Under the pieces are notes generated by a model that did no database searches, had not been told where the DNA came from, and worked only from the letters and a program-made list of their open reading frames with translations. A stretch of DNA of 64,000 nucleotides from contig NC_020170.2 of assembly GCF_000224145.3 (NCBI RefSeq), positions 4,852,646-4,916,645 on the forward strand. The letters run 5' to 3'. Source of the DNA: Ciona intestinalis. Its lineage: Eukaryota > Chordata > Ascidiacea > Phlebobranchia > Cionidae. This document shows positions 31,579 to 51,200 of the stretch, piece by piece (positions within the stretch are counted from its first letter, which is position 1; each line of letters opens with the position of its first letter). A program made the translations under genes and the position numbers.

Positions 31579-34500
31579 TCATTTTCGCTTTTTCATAATG
31601 TCGCTCACGACTTCACGGAAGCTCGTACGGCGGGACTTTCCCTTGAACGAGCCCATTCTAGGGGAGGTCGGAGCAGACCACGTGACGCCTGGTTCCGCTT
31701 CGTTGCTCGGGATGGAAGATAAAGAAGAGCTTGATGCTCTGAAATATATTGGTGGTTGGTCGTCGCTGGAATCGGCGTCTTCATCATTGTCTTCTGTTAC
31801 TGATATGGATGGAAGGGATTGGAGGCTGGAGGTGCTCCCGGAGTTCCTCGGAGGGGAGGATTTAAAGAAGTGCCGAAGGATGTTTTGCGTCGGACTCTTC
31901 TGCTTTGCCTGGGAGGTTGATGATGGAGATGGGGTTTGGTGGGGAGTCTTCCCACGACTCAGAAGAGGAGAGATCGGGGAGTTGCCTTTCCACATCTGCT
32001 CTTCGCTGATCACGTTAGGAAAGAACCGAAATCGGCTGCCAGAGGGGGAGACGAGGACAGGAGCAGATTGCGGAGGTCGATGGGCCGGCTCCTTCTCGCT
32101 GTTGTTGTCGCATTCAGGTTGTAAAGTAACGCTGAGGTTATTTTTGTTTAATGATTTCTTTCTCGCGCGAGAAGTCGGAGAAGATTGTGATTTGAGGCTG
32201 TTTTTTCGACTAAAACGGCCGGACTTTTGCAACGAAGTTGGCCGACGTCTGATGCCATCGACCGACTGAAATTCGTCCTCAGGGGACGAGACTTCATCGG
32301 CGCTAACGGAACCGCCATTCCCTGTTAGCGAATGTACGTGTCTGAGGCCCTTGTTTATTGGACTGTTTCGATTTCTATCATTCTGTTGGGCCTTTCCCTC
32401 AGAGCCTAACTCGCTGAGCGCGCCAACTGATTTGCACTTTGAGGTTAAACTCTGTTTCCTCAGTTTTGGCGAGAACGCTTCTCCTTTCCTTTTACCCCAC
32501 CCTTCACCCGTTGATGATTGCTGCCGCTTACAATGGTCCTTTATCATAAGCGCTACATCTTTCAAACTTGGACGCCTTGACCGAATTCCTTCCTTCGCTC
32601 TTGCGGTGAGAATATTATTTGTCTTTGCGAGCCGAAAGACTCCTTTAAACAGCTCCTCTGTTTCCGGAAATGACTCAGCTGCAGAAGCTTCAGCAAACGA
32701 ACAAGCAGTGACTGTCTCAGACGCTTCAGCACCCTCGACGTAACTGACTTCTCTGCAAAACAAGAAAACATTTCAAATCTTAATTTTGTGATGCGAATTT
32801 GGTAATTTAGTATAACTTGATATAGTGTGGTTTATATTTTCGGTTACAGCGCGTTATTAGCAAATAAACCGATGGGTTTAATTAAATGTTTCCGGAATAA
32901 ACATAATATATGTGCCTTTATTAAGAACAAAGTATACATTTCTACTGCACCACTTAAAATTTTTCATACAGGTCTATCTCAAATCAGATTATGTTTATAA
33001 ACGACCTTGTCGACTGTTAGGGCAATATCGGTTTAACGTTAATTAATAGGATGCGTATGAGACATCTCTTCCTTCGGGCATGTAATTATTCCCCGTATGG
33101 CTACAGAGTGTGTATTTCATATGGCGCATTTTGACAGCAAATATTTCCACTTTTTGCGATTAGATTTGACTAGATTATACCTTGGTAAAAACAAAATGTA
33201 GGAAAACTTATAAACAGTGAAAACTTATAAACAGTTATAAACAGTGCTGTGTTTTGCATTAGCCAACTGATTATCGAGAGCCAATATACAAAATTTACAT
33301 TAGGTTATGCTTGATTCAAAGTAAATGAGAGATAAAGCATAATATACAAATTATATCTACATTACAGTATAGGCTATACTGATTACATCGTTTACTACCA
33401 AATGGAACGAGAAGAGTAAATGGCTATATATATATATAGTAGGGTGGGGGAAGATGGGACACCTTTTTGTTCTAATTTCTCGTCCCATTTGGTAGTAAAC
33501 AAAGAACATTCAAAGAATTACAAAACCGTAGCCTCACGACTCCCATAGGCCATTGTTAATTGTTTAAAACACGATCCGGATATTTGGATATTATGTGCTA
33601 AAGCTGTCCCATCTTTCCCCACAGTACTCTATATATGTGTGTACAGAATCACAAAACAGTCGGCCTGTGACTCCAAAATGTTTAATTGTGCAAAACACAG
33701 GAAACATGGGATTTAAGCGATAACGGTATCCGGTATTTTAATTGGGCCATGTTACGGTATTTAGGTGATTCCCTACAGTAATATACACAACCTTTAATTA
33801 TTCCAAATACTTATATTTCTCACCTTAAATGATCAAGGTCTGATTTGTTGCCAACCAGAACAAAAGGAATAACTTTTTCATCTTGAAGTTCGTTATAGCA
33901 GCGACGTACGTCTCGCATGAGTGAGCACGCGTATTCGAAAGATTCTCTCTCGCTGACGCTGTAAACGATGACGTAGGCATCAGGATGTGACGTCATTGTG
34001 GACAGGTGTTTGTGTAAGCTCTGAAAATGACAAATATATCGCTATCGGTAAGCTAATCCGGTGATAAATTAAAGTCTTCTGTCGCGGTCGTGCGTGGGTT
34101 ATTTGATATTGATGGAGGATTGTAATAAATTGCTCGATATTTGCTTGACCGCGATCAGGCGAAGGCCCTAATCTTCATTTGATCAGCGATATACGCCAAA
34201 CTAATAGGTTGAGAATTTACGGAGTCGCTTTACGTATTGTCACTGTGTATTTGCGGATGCGTAATAGGTTCTTTACTTTACTTTGAATTTTCTATTTGTT
34301 CTACTGGCTCCTGTGACAGGGGCGTATAACTATAGAAACGCCGCATTGATTTATGAAACGCGTTAAAACTTTCTATTTAACTCGCAAACAGAAATCTCCG
34401 AAATAATCGGCCAAATATATCAGAAGATTTACGCGTCCGCCGTAAGTAAATCGTTTCATGTAATCTTGACAACTTTATCAGCGACCGTTCTTATGGAGTT

Positions 34501-37097
34501 CAAGCTGGATATAAGTATCACGGAATTGTGCGTAACCTTGATAATGCGGATCATATGCTATAGTAAGAACTGTGGACGCTTAAGCTTCGGATTACCATGG
34601 TTTTCACCCACAAAGAAACATACATGGTAACTCGTAAGCTGACACGAGAGGCATGAAACAGAACACCCATGCTATAACGCTTGTCGTTTTCGGCCATGCG
34701 AGGATACAGCAAGTTACATTCATTCAGTCTTCCATCCGGCAAAAAATCGATCACTAATTAGTTACAAGAAACTATTTCGAGAAGTTAGCCATTAGTATTT
34801 TTGGTTTTGACGTGGAAGCAATGAAATTGCCATCAGGGGATTTGACTAATTTAGATTATTATTGGAATGTATCGATCCTGGTAAATTTAAACAGTTTTAA
34901 ATATAGTTGCGTTGTCTTGCGGTGATACGGTATAGCTTTTACCAAAGATAAAGTGCATACCAGGGGTTGTGCTTATAAGAATTGCGCAAAACAAATTTAC
35001 TTAAGATTGACTTTTAATATTGACAGGTAGTTATAGCACAACATATTCCTTGTTCATTTTAACATTGTCGTCTTACATGCTATAGTTAAAGGTATGGTGG
35101 GGGGATGGGATACATTTTCATTCTATTTTCTCGTTCCATTTGGTAGTAAACAAAAAACATTTAAAGAATTATAAAACCGTATCCTCGCGACTTGCATAGA
35201 CTATTAGTAATTGTTAAAACACGATCAGGATATTTGAATAATATGTGCTAAATATGTCCCGTCTCCCCAGCCTATGATGGTTGCCAGAAGGCTAAGATGG
35301 CAAACTAAGCCGGTGTAAGTGTTTGGCTTGATTAAATACTTACTGTGCATGGTAGAGCGTCGCAGATCTCAGCCGTAATCCACTCTCCAGATAAATTCAC
35401 CTCGTGTTGGTAGGTTATCTCTGCGAAATACGAAACTCTGTGTCAGCGAAGGAAATATATGGGCGAAGGGTTAATGCGGTGCGAATACCAGCACCGGTAA
35501 AATAGATTTATTGAGTTTGCCGTAGTGGTTCGAAGGCATAAAAGGTCGAGTCTGCTAACACGAATGTGGCATTTATTATCGCCGACAACTACGCAGTTCG
35601 TTTCAATGGTGATTTATGTGTTGGTTTTAAAATAGAGCAAGCACATATTTAACCATCTGTCGGAATATGACTGCTACCATGCCTTATACTCAGATACGCA
35701 ATTACGCAGTTACCGAAACTGTTGAATTTTAAACAAAAGCAAAACTCTTTTAAGCCTATATTAAACCATGTGTCTTAATATGTGTTATACCATAGCGTGT
35801 CTCACACTTAACCGTTAAGCAGTTACCCAAACTTTAAACAACGGCACAACTTTTCAATCATGGCCACATAAATGCGCAAAAAAGTGAATTTAATCTGACG
35901 ATGACATGTCAAAAATTCAATTTAAAAGAATGCAACCCGTCTAGTATTTTGCTTACAGTAACGGAAGGACATTTTACAATAATGTAAAGTTTTGGCCAAT
36001 TTAAGATGCGGTTATCCTGGATTTAAAACCGATGCCCTCAGATAAGGAATCAATTTTGGCTGTAATTTCAAGGTATTAATACAACGGGTTGTACCAACTG
36101 GTATAGTGCATGTACGTATGTACAAAGTGAATGAAAACCGCAATCAAAGAATAATCCAGTACAACTATACATAGTCGGTTTTAATCATGTTGGTCCAACG
36201 TTCAAAATTACCAGGAATTCAATAAATGCGTCAGTAGCCATGCAAAACTATGGGTTACGTCGGTTCTTTGCAATTATACGAAGGTGGACGGTACTTGTTT
36301 AAAGTTAGGAGTGCTTAAACATAAGGCTTTTTAAGTGGCGAGTTTTAACGGAATTTATGCGCTCGCGAGCGAAGGTCGAAAACCGGATTGTGTTGCGTAT
36401 TTGGTGGAATGGTATTTTAATTAAATAAGAGAAACTCACCTCTCCCGGATAGGTACTCCCCTATAAAACGGCGTGTTAGAAATCTCACGATGAGAGCTGA
36501 AAATAAGATATGGTTGTTATTTTGAATGAGCTTGAAACAGCCGGGTGGTAATTCATTATGTAAACTTCTTGTTCGAACAGACAGCCTGAGGATTATCCTT
36601 AATTGCGAGGCTTAAGCGATGATTCTTACACCGCGGGAGGCGAAATATTTGCGGAGATTACGTTCAGTTTACGACCAACTTGCCCAAGTTTTCATTGAGG
36701 TATTTAATCCAGTATCTATCGTTTGAAATGGCGGCTTTCGATCGCAAAGTGGCGTTCAATAAATCACAGTTTAATAAAGACCTAATGACGGCCTTTAAAT
36801 TATCGGGTTATCGCGCCAGTGCTCCCTGTCAAAATGTCGCGCAAAAGCCGCAGCTTCAAATTTTATCTCCTTGCCAGTTTAAAGACGTCAGCGCGGCGGC
36901 TTATCGGGGCCATCGAACAGGCAGGCAAAGTAACTTTTAATGACAACTTATCAACTAAAGCCTTGGCCGCTTAGAGCAGCGGTGAGGCCTAGAGCTGCGT
37001 ATAACACATGCGACTTACCTGATTTTCCAACACCCTTCGCGCCCCAGATAACCAACTTTATAAAGCGCGGGTCTGAAATTTGCTGGGTACCTCTCAT
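31579..37097 (-). CDS. Ras-superfamily GTPase, RERG/RASL/RGK type, long Ser-rich tail
   Basis: Five exons on the minus strand: 37097-37019, 36496-36440, 35420-35344, 34020-33824 and 32752-31579, all in phase; 527 aa. The ATG at 37097 has the context GCCGCCATGA. The GTPase domain spans about residues 12-178. G1 is GAKGVGKS (19-26). The next segment, ALIVRFLTRRFIGEY, is typical of RERG and RASL11 proteins. G4 is NKSD (129-132) and G5 is EASAA (158-162). The G3 DxxG is degenerate: the segment reads ICDALPCT, with no glycine at the usual place and no catalytic Gln. Sequence from DAYVIVYSV to REVSYVEG is close to Rad/Gem/Rem (RGK) proteins, which also lack DxxG. No CAAX box. The tail (about 350 aa) is Ser/Arg/Lys-rich with repeated RRPSLKDV- and RRTSFREV-like basophilic kinase or 14-3-3-like sites at both ends. 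Exact subfamily is unresolved; low GTP hydrolysis and membrane targeting by the basic tail are inferences. Confidence 0.85.
33439..33628. repeat. Family B MITE, best-preserved copy
   Basis: Ends GTAGGGTGGGGGAAGATGGG and CTGTCCCATCTTTCCCCACA are inverted. It is flanked on both sides by TATATA runs, consistent with TA target duplication as in Tc1/mariner-type MITEs. The interior has ACAAAACCGTAGCCTCACGA. In the last intron of the GTPase gene. Confidence 0.8.
34590..34742 (+). repeat. SINE fragment in GTPase-gene intron
   Basis: Plus-oriented 3' part: GGCATGAAACAGAACACCCA, CGGCCATGCGAGGATACAGC and the tail AAGTTACATTCATTCAG. Confidence 0.7.
35091..35274. repeat. Family B MITE in GTPase-gene intron
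   Basis: Starts GGTATGGTGGGGGGATGGGA and ends ATATGTCCCGTCTCCCCAGC. The interior has AAAACCGTATCCTCGCGACT. Confidence 0.75.
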
Positions 37098-38081
37098 GGC
37101 GGCTCCTATGAACAACAACTGTTCCTCACATCAGGTATTACTCAGCCAACAGTCGTAAATTTAACAGCCTAACCTACGCAATGTATGCATAACCATTATT
37201 AAGCCTTAAGTGATTTTCTCTCTTTTACCACAGATACTCGCTAATTAAACACAATATCGCTTAGGGCTGGTGAGCCCACACATAATCATTAGCTGGATTA
37301 CCTTACCCTGTTGTGGCACCGATACACGCCACCAACTGCCAATGCAAGACTATGTTGTTACTTCTCCGATTCCTACCGAACGCACGGTGGGAAAAAAGCT
37401 GTTTGCGCTGTAGCCTTTTTTTGCGATCGCGGGCGGATACAGTAAAAGTGACTATCCGAACGCCAACAATTGCTGAAATCACGTTAGCGTGTTGAAAAAC
37501 ATAGTCACGGCTTTGAAAATGCGTCACAAAATTTTACGATATTTGCTCCACAACGAAATGCGGTGGACTATAATTTTGTATTGTTCGTCAGAGTATTTCG
37601 ATTCGACATAATAAATACAGTGCATGTGTGGACTAGGATTTAGCTTAGATATCGGTACACGGTGATTACGGATGCGGAGTAATCTTCGACTATCTACTGT
37701 TGTTTGCAGGAGTTCGTAAACAACATTACGTAACTGCTTGTTACTGGAATGAACCAGTTGATACTGGTTTTTATATTACATTCGTCAACGATTTATAAGC
37801 ACCGAGTTTTACAATGGGGGAATAGTTTCGTTGTGAAAGCAGCTTATACCAATCGGCAAGTATTTTACATTGGATTGAATAAATGGATAAACAGCCGTTT
37901 TCACGCCAATTCGTGTAACTGCAGCTGTTAAAGTCGTGAAGATACGCTTTTGAACAATTCTGTAAAATATTATTTGTGTACTACCAAATGGGACAAGAAA
38001 AAGAATAAAAAACGTTCCATCTTACCCCACCCTACAAAACATTACCAAAACACAAATATAATCAAGAAACTAACAAATGCA
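37098..38081. other. Spacer between GTPase gene and MAPK7
   Basis: 984 bases holding the promoter of the minus-strand GTPase gene and the 3' UTR of MAPK7. A half-copy of the family B MITE is at about 37977-38036 (CCATCTTACCCCACCCTAC end). No exon seen. Confidence 0.5.
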
Positions 38082-45753
<7,672 letters not shown>

Positions 45754-46065
45754 TTCTTAAGAAGGTACAATTCTGTCAAAACCTTTTTAAAAATAAATAC
45801 AAACATGCTTATAAAAATCCGAGATGGTATTTAGCTGTATAAGTACAGTTATTTAGTGTAGATTTGGTTCTTTAAAGCACAAATAGCGACTTTCAATTTT
45901 GTTGTAGGGTTTGGTCGAAAGTTTTACGAAAATCCCCTGTAGTAGTAAAATTTGATGCTCAATGAAGCATATCACATAGAGATTTTGTTTTGCATTACAT
46001 GCGCATGGTTCGTTTTGAAGACAATTCTTGTTTTTTTAATGGTGTGATAACGATTTAGATATATT
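45754..46065. promoter_or_regulatory. Divergent promoter of MAPK7 and NUDCD2
   Basis: Only 312 bases separate the two start codons, which point away from each other, so the region must carry both core promoters and 5' UTRs (or trans-splice acceptors). No canonical TATA box stands out. TTTTTTTAATG near 46030 could be a pyrimidine-rich acceptor tract for NUDCD2. Confidence 0.6.
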
Positions 46066-46524
46066 ATGAGCAGCAATTTCGACGAAAAAAGTGGGACAGT
46101 GGACTGCAAAACAGTTTGGGGGCTTTGGTATCAAACTGCAGAAGAAATTGTTGTCGAAGTGCAGGTTCCAGAGGGCACACGAGGAAAAGAGGTGTCCGTC
46201 AAAATTTCACATAACCACGTCTCGTGCAAATTGAAAGATAAAGTTTACTTTGACGGGGACCTGTTTGAATTTGTGGACACTGAAGAATCGGTTTGGAGTT
46301 TAGAAGATCGGAAACTTGTCCGTATTTTGCTCGCGAAAGCTAAGAAAACCAACGGTACTTGCTGGAAATCGCTTTTCTTGGACGGTTCGTGCGCTCCTGA
46401 CGAGTGGACGTTCGATCAGATGCAGCGCAAGTTTACATTGGAAAAATACCAAGTACAAAACCCCGGTTTTGACTTTAGTTCAGCATCTATTTCTGGCAAT
46501 TATGAAAACGGGGGTTATATTTAA
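46066..46524 (+). CDS. NUDCD2: NudC domain-containing protein 2
   Basis: Intronless gene for a 152-aa CS-domain (p23/HSP20-like) protein of the NudC family; family members act as HSP90 co-chaperones linked to dynein/LIS1. The start MSSNFDEKSGTVDCKTVWGL and WYQTAEEIVVEVQVPEGTRG match vertebrate NUDCD2, as do WSLEDRKLVRILL, the DQMQRKFTLEKYQ segment and the C-terminal NPGFDFSSASISGNY. The CS fold spans about residues 15-105. Human NUDCD2 has 157 aa. It is divergent from MAPK7 and is followed after 81 bases by KDM8 on the same strand, which suggests a shared transcript. Confidence 0.96.
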   Translation: MSSNFDEKSGTVDCKTVWGLWYQTAEEIVVEVQVPEGTRGKEVSVKISHNHVSCKLKDKVYFDGDLFEFVDTEESVWSLEDRKLVRILLAKAKKTNGTCWKSLFLDGSCAPDEWTFDQMQRKFTLEKYQVQNPGFDFSSASISGNYENGGYI

Positions 46525-46544
46525 AATTAAAATAATTAACACTT

Positions 46545-46595
46545 TCCACCAGCCCAAGCTGTAACGTACATGAGGATTATTTACTAGTACCCATT
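46545..46595 (+). repeat. Family C MITE end in the NUDCD2-KDM8 spacer
   Basis: CACTTTCCACCAGCCCAAGC through GATTATTTACTAGTACCCA matches the right end of the copy at 52667-52838 (CACTTTCCACCAGGCTAATC, then TTTGACTAGTGCC) and the inverse of the left end at 45345. Only the terminal ~50 bases remain. Confidence 0.6.
46586..46587 (+). promoter_or_regulatory. Candidate trans-splice acceptor before KDM8
   Basis: The AG in GATTATTTACTAG lies 18 bases upstream of the KDM8 ATG. In ascidian operons downstream cistrons receive a spliced leader at such an acceptor. The tract is T-rich but short, and it derives from a MITE end. Inference only. Confidence 0.3.
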
Positions 46596-46605
46596 GTTAA
46601 ATGTA

Positions 46606-47841
46606 ATGGCGCATAAAAACTGTGACACAACAAAATCTAACTCTATTTTTCATGAGCTGTTACCTGGGCATGATATAATAATAGCGGAGGTGGAAAAAAC
46701 TCTGCCAGTGTCTGTTATTGAGCCTTCCGCTTTGCATTTAATTAAGATCACATATTCTGCCATTAAGAATAAACAATATGAAACTGCTCAAAGCAAATCT
46801 AACCAACTACTTGACTATGCATGGGAGAAACTAAACACTGGTTACTGGAAAGATGTACCAGTTGAATGGAGAGTGTTATATTCACATGCAAGTTTGTGTA
46901 AGGCATTTTCAACATACATGATTTCAAAAGAGAATTGCAGTGAAACGATTATTCAAATTTGTGATATGGGTTTACTAATGGGGGCTCCAATATTTAATGG
47001 AATTTTCCATAAACTTACTGAAGCATTACATGAACCTTTGCATGTTGATGAACCACCAAATAAATTGGCGCGGAAAATTTTGGAAGAAGATACAATCCCT
47101 TTGGCAATAACGGGTCAAAAAATCCCAATTTTGTTTTGTCCTTCAATTGAGGAATTTCAATCTAAATACATGATGAAAGCAGAGCCTGTTGTTTTAGAAG
47201 GATGCATGGAACACTGGCCTGCACTCTCTAAATGGAGCAACAACTACTTAAGCAAAATAGCTGGCAAAAGAGTGGTGCCTGTGGAGGTGGGGTCAAAATA
47301 CACAAACGAAAAATGGGGTCAGAAGCTGGTTACAGTGGATAAATTCATTTCTAACTTCATGGAAAATGAGACACCATCTGATATTGGATACCTGGCACAG
47401 CATCAACTGTTTGAGCAAATACCACAGCTACAAAAAGACATTATGGTACCAGATTACTGCTTTATTTCAGACAACTCTTCTTTTGATGAAGAAGATGTGA
47501 CAATAAATGCTTGGTTTGGACCAAAAGGAACCATCTCGCCCTGCCACCATGATCCTAAACATAATCTACTTTGCCAAGTAAAAGGTTCAAAGTATATCCG
47601 TTTATTTTACCCGTCTTGTTCTAATGCATTATACCCTTATGAAGGAATGCTAAGCAACACAAGCCAAGTAGATGTTGAATCCACAGACAATGATCAGTAT
47701 CCGCTTTTTAAAGATATTGATAAAACTTTGATACATGAACACGTACTGACCAAAGGACAAATGCTCTATATACCACCAAAACACTGGCATTACATTAGGT
47801 CATTAGAGCAAAGTTATTCTGTTAGTTTTTGGTGGGAATAA
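46606..47841 (+). CDS. KDM8: JmjC-domain dioxygenase KDM8 (JMJD5)
   Basis: Intronless gene for a 411-aa Fe(II)/2-oxoglutarate oxygenase (human KDM8 416 aa). The family is reported as an arginyl hydroxylase and, less certainly, a histone H3K36 demethylase or tail protease. The start is the ATG at 46606 (MAHKNC); the open frame runs a few codons further up but without another ATG. An N-terminal helical domain contains [20 protein letters not shown] and [13 protein letters not shown]. The JmjC part starts near [14 protein letters not shown] and includes [15 protein letters not shown] and [20 protein letters not shown], with the iron HxD as H314 and D316, then [11 protein letters not shown] and NTSQVDVES. 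The distal iron histidine is H395 in [14 protein letters not shown], and the end is SVSFWWE. The catalytic triad is intact. It converges with RBM28, whose stop is 386 bases away. Confidence 0.97.
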   Translation: MAHKNCDTTKSNSIFHELLPGHDIIIAEVEKTLPVSVIEPSALHLIKITYSAIKNKQYETAQSKSNQLLDYAWEKLNTGYWKDVPVEWRVLYSHASLCKAFSTYMISKENCSETIIQICDMGLLMGAPIFNGIFHKLTEALHEPLHVDEPPNKLARKILEEDTIPLAITGQKIPILFCPSIEEFQSKYMMKAEPVVLEGCMEHWPALSKWSNNYLSKIAGKRVVPVEVGSKYTNEKWGQKLVTVDKFISNFMENETPSDIGYLAQHQLFEQIPQLQKDIMVPDYCFISDNSSFDEEDVTINAWFGPKGTISPCHHDPKHNLLCQVKGSKYIRLFYPSCSNALYPYEGMLSNTSQVDVESTDNDQYPLFKDIDKTLIHEHVLTKGQMLYIPPKHWHYIRSLEQSYSVSFWWE

Positions 47842-48227
47842 GTTCCTGTCAAATATTTTACAAGAATATTTGTTTGAATTAATATTTCTTAATAGTGCTT
47901 CCTTTGTGGTAAACTATGTACATATGTTTGGTTTACTATTATCATTAAAAGCAATTGTATTGTCATTTTACATTGGATTTGGCAAGCTAAACTGATGCTT
48001 TAATGTTGTTTTCAGGTCAAATTTGCTTTCTGTCTGTAATTAGAGGTATGGTAAACATTAAAGTGTTTCTCACAAGAATAAATATTAGAGCTAACATGAT
48101 GCTGATTGTACACACCTGTTGCCAACAGCTGTTGGTCACAGAAAGAAAAAAAAGACAGTATGTCATAGTTGCCATCTTTAAAAAATTACAACCTTTCCAT
48201 AATGTATTAATTCGTCATTTTTAACAT
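47842..48227. other. Convergent 3' spacer of KDM8 and RBM28
   Basis: 386 bases between two stop codons facing each other. Possible KDM8 polyadenylation signals are ATTAAA near 47945 and AATAAA near 48080. No exon seen. Confidence 0.5.
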
Positions 48228-51200
48228 TTAACTTTCATGCCATTTGCCCTTCAATTTTGAACTGAATTTTGAAGTGTACTTAGCAACTAATTTGTTGAAA
48301 TCATTTTCCATTTGGACGTCTTTACTCTTGCCACTTCTTCTTTGCCTTTTTTCTTTCGGTTGTTGTGGTTCAGGTCTTGCAGCACGTGCTTGCTTCTTAT
48401 TTGCTTGGGCATTTCTTACAGATGGTGGCCGATTCAATTTCTTGCTCTCTTTAATCTGTGCCAGAACATTGCCCTTGTTCCGTTTTCGAATTTTTAGGCC
48501 AGAATGCTTTGGCATTTTCAGCTTTTTCCCGCTTAATGTGGTCCCTGTACTTCCCTGAAACGGTTTTCGGTCTACTTTACTCAGAATTGGAGAAGGTGTG
48601 ACTTTACTCTTCTCTACTTTGGGTTTTGGAACATCCCATTTTCTCTTCTTTTTAGGTGCTGTGTTCTCAACAGCTCCTTTTAGCTCATTTCTTGTCAATT
48701 GCCGCTTTCTTTTCTGCATTTGAGCCTCAATTGCGAGACGATTTTCGAGTGAAAACTCAACAATTGGTCTCTTTAATGCCCCGAAAATTTCTGGGTTATT
48801 GTTAAGTGAACGAAGTGCTTTCAATGAGTCTTCATGTTTTGTTAATGCAACGAATGCAAAACCCAATGAACGCCCAACGCCATTGCTGGTCTTTTTTTCC
48901 CGATCCCTCATCACTCTGCACTCAATAATCTTTGGTTTTCTGTTTTCATTTTCGAATACCTTATTTACCAATTCCTAAAAAAAATATTTTCAAATGTAAA
49001 AGTGTGTATTTATGTACTTCCAGTTCCATTAACTATAGAACATAATATAAATATCACTTATTTATACTAGCAAGATAGGACAACCAGTCGTTATCACACA
49101 GTTGGCTTATTTCAAATACCTCAGTCATGTTGGGTTTATTAATTTAGACAACCCTAAAGTGATCACTGGGTTGGATGTGTGTTAAGTGTATTCCACAATA
49201 GTAGCAGCATCGAGCATTGAACCCAGTATCTTTGGGTTTTGCAACTACCTATCCACCAAACCACAGCATCAAAATAAATATTAATTTTAAAATTACCTTT
49301 AACTTTGCGTCATCAACTGCCCTTGGTAGGTTATGAACGCACAGTCGAGTTGTAGAGACAAATATATTGGAATTTTTTAGTTTGAGCCTCTTGGCATTTT
49401 CAATGCGTTGTCTTTTGTTCAGCTCTATCTCACTGAGACCTTCTGCTGCTTGGGTTCCTGTGTAAGTAATGTTGTTTTAGGAATTAGTATATTAGAATAT
49501 TACCTTGAATTTAAAACTATGAATGAATGTAACCAATTTACAAAAAATCGAAATTTGAACCTATATAGTTATAATATATATAATCCCTTTTTACCTGGTC
49601 TTATTAAGCCTTCATTTGCAAGATACAAATTCCTTTTATCTTCCTTTTCTCTTCCCTCCTCTTTTTTTACTTTTACAAGCTTGGTTGACTCTGCACGGGT
49701 TGTTGCTAGGGTGACGAATAGATCTCTCCCATCTAGAGAAATCTAAAAAAAATAAGAAAAAGGAAAAATGTGTAAAACGTATAAAGAAATTTCTAAAAAT
49801 AAATACAATAGTTGTAAACTGGTTAATAGGAGCTCATTGAATTTGTTTGTGATACAATTTTACATATAATGTATTCCAAAGGGGACAATGTATAGCCTAT
49901 TGTATACCAGGAGATTTATAGTCCATAGACGAAAAGGAAAACATAGTTTTCTAATTTCTTAGTTGATATTGGTTCTTGCTTTCATATACATAACTCAAAC
50001 ATTATAATTTTCAGTAGGCTATTGCATTAAAAAAGACAAAAATATGGTTTACGTTTAGTTTTTAGTGTGTCCAACTCACCTGTGGTGCCTCGATACATTT
50101 TTCAGCTTCTTCTTTTGTTGCGAATTGAACAAAAGCTGAACCCTTTGGAAGGCCTGTTGCTTTATTTATAACGATCTAAAAAATTGAAAAAATTATTGAT
50201 TTACAAAAACCATGAGATTCTGTTTTATATGAGTGAGGTCCGTGGATTTAGACCTGATTTAACCTATTACACCAACACCCAGGAAGCCTTATGTAAGTGG
50301 TTTATGCGACTTCATTCGCAACACAGTTTCTCGCCTATATAAATTTAAATGTAATAAGTTATTAAGTTACATCAGAAACCACTCACTTTACAGTAATTTA
50401 TATCCCCAAACTTCTCCATCACAATTTTCAGTTCTGCCTCTTCAGATTCATACGACAAGTTTCGGATAAAAACAGTTTTTCCTTCATGGACATCAGAGGA
50501 TTCTGTTCGTTTTTGTGGCTTAGCTGAAATAAGATAACAATACATTAAATGATTAAAATAAAGACAACAAAATAATTTTATATATATTCTGCTGTAAAAT
50601 GAGAAGGTTTAACAACTTAAGCCAGGCATTGCAATTACCTGAATAACATATGTAACTCACTATACAACTGATAGTAAGGAATTTAATTGGGTTTTAAAAA
50701 TATTTGCGATTCTTCACAGTTAGGACGAAACCAAGTTTGCAAGATAGCAAGGTGAGTATTAAACTTAGTTTGTAAAAATGGTTAGTTTATTTGAGGAAAC
50801 ATTTTTTATACTTTATAATATAGAATTCAACATTAATCAAGATAGGTTACAATTGTGTTGTGTAACAATCTCTCTATATTATATATATTTACTTTTTCCT
50901 CCTTATATTACCATTTTTCAACTTACATTTTTTATCAGCTTCTTTGTCTTTTACTGCTCCCTCTTCTTGTTTCTCTTCGTCCATTGATTCATCTTCAGAT
51001 GATCCTTCATCTTCCTCCTCATCCTCCACCTCACTTTCATCTTCCTCCATCTCACTCTCCTCCTCTTGCTCCTTCTCTTCTTCTTCCTCTTCTTTTTGAG
51101 AATCATCTTCAATTGATGCTTTTTCAGATAAATCTGTAGTTTCTTCTTGCTTTGGTACTTCTTCATCTACAAAATTTAAAAAACAAAATTCTAATCATTT

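Noticed and set aside
31598-32743. Long plus-strand open frames (31598-32269 and 32351-32743)
   Set aside because: They are antisense to the large last exon of the minus-strand GTPase gene. The minus frame continues a conserved GTPase domain in phase; the plus frames show no domain.
46594-46605. Upstream extension of KDM8 before the first ATG
   Set aside because: The frame is open from 46594 but starts with TTG. The first real ATG is at 46606, next to the candidate acceptor, so the shorter start is used.
48244-48558. Plus-strand frames across the RBM28 last exon
   Set aside because: Antisense to the lysine-rich tail of RBM28, which yields Phe/Leu-rich reverse frames.
50855-51139. Plus-strand Leu/His/Pro-rich frame
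   Set aside because: Antisense to the acidic Glu/Asp-rich linker of RBM28 exon 3.
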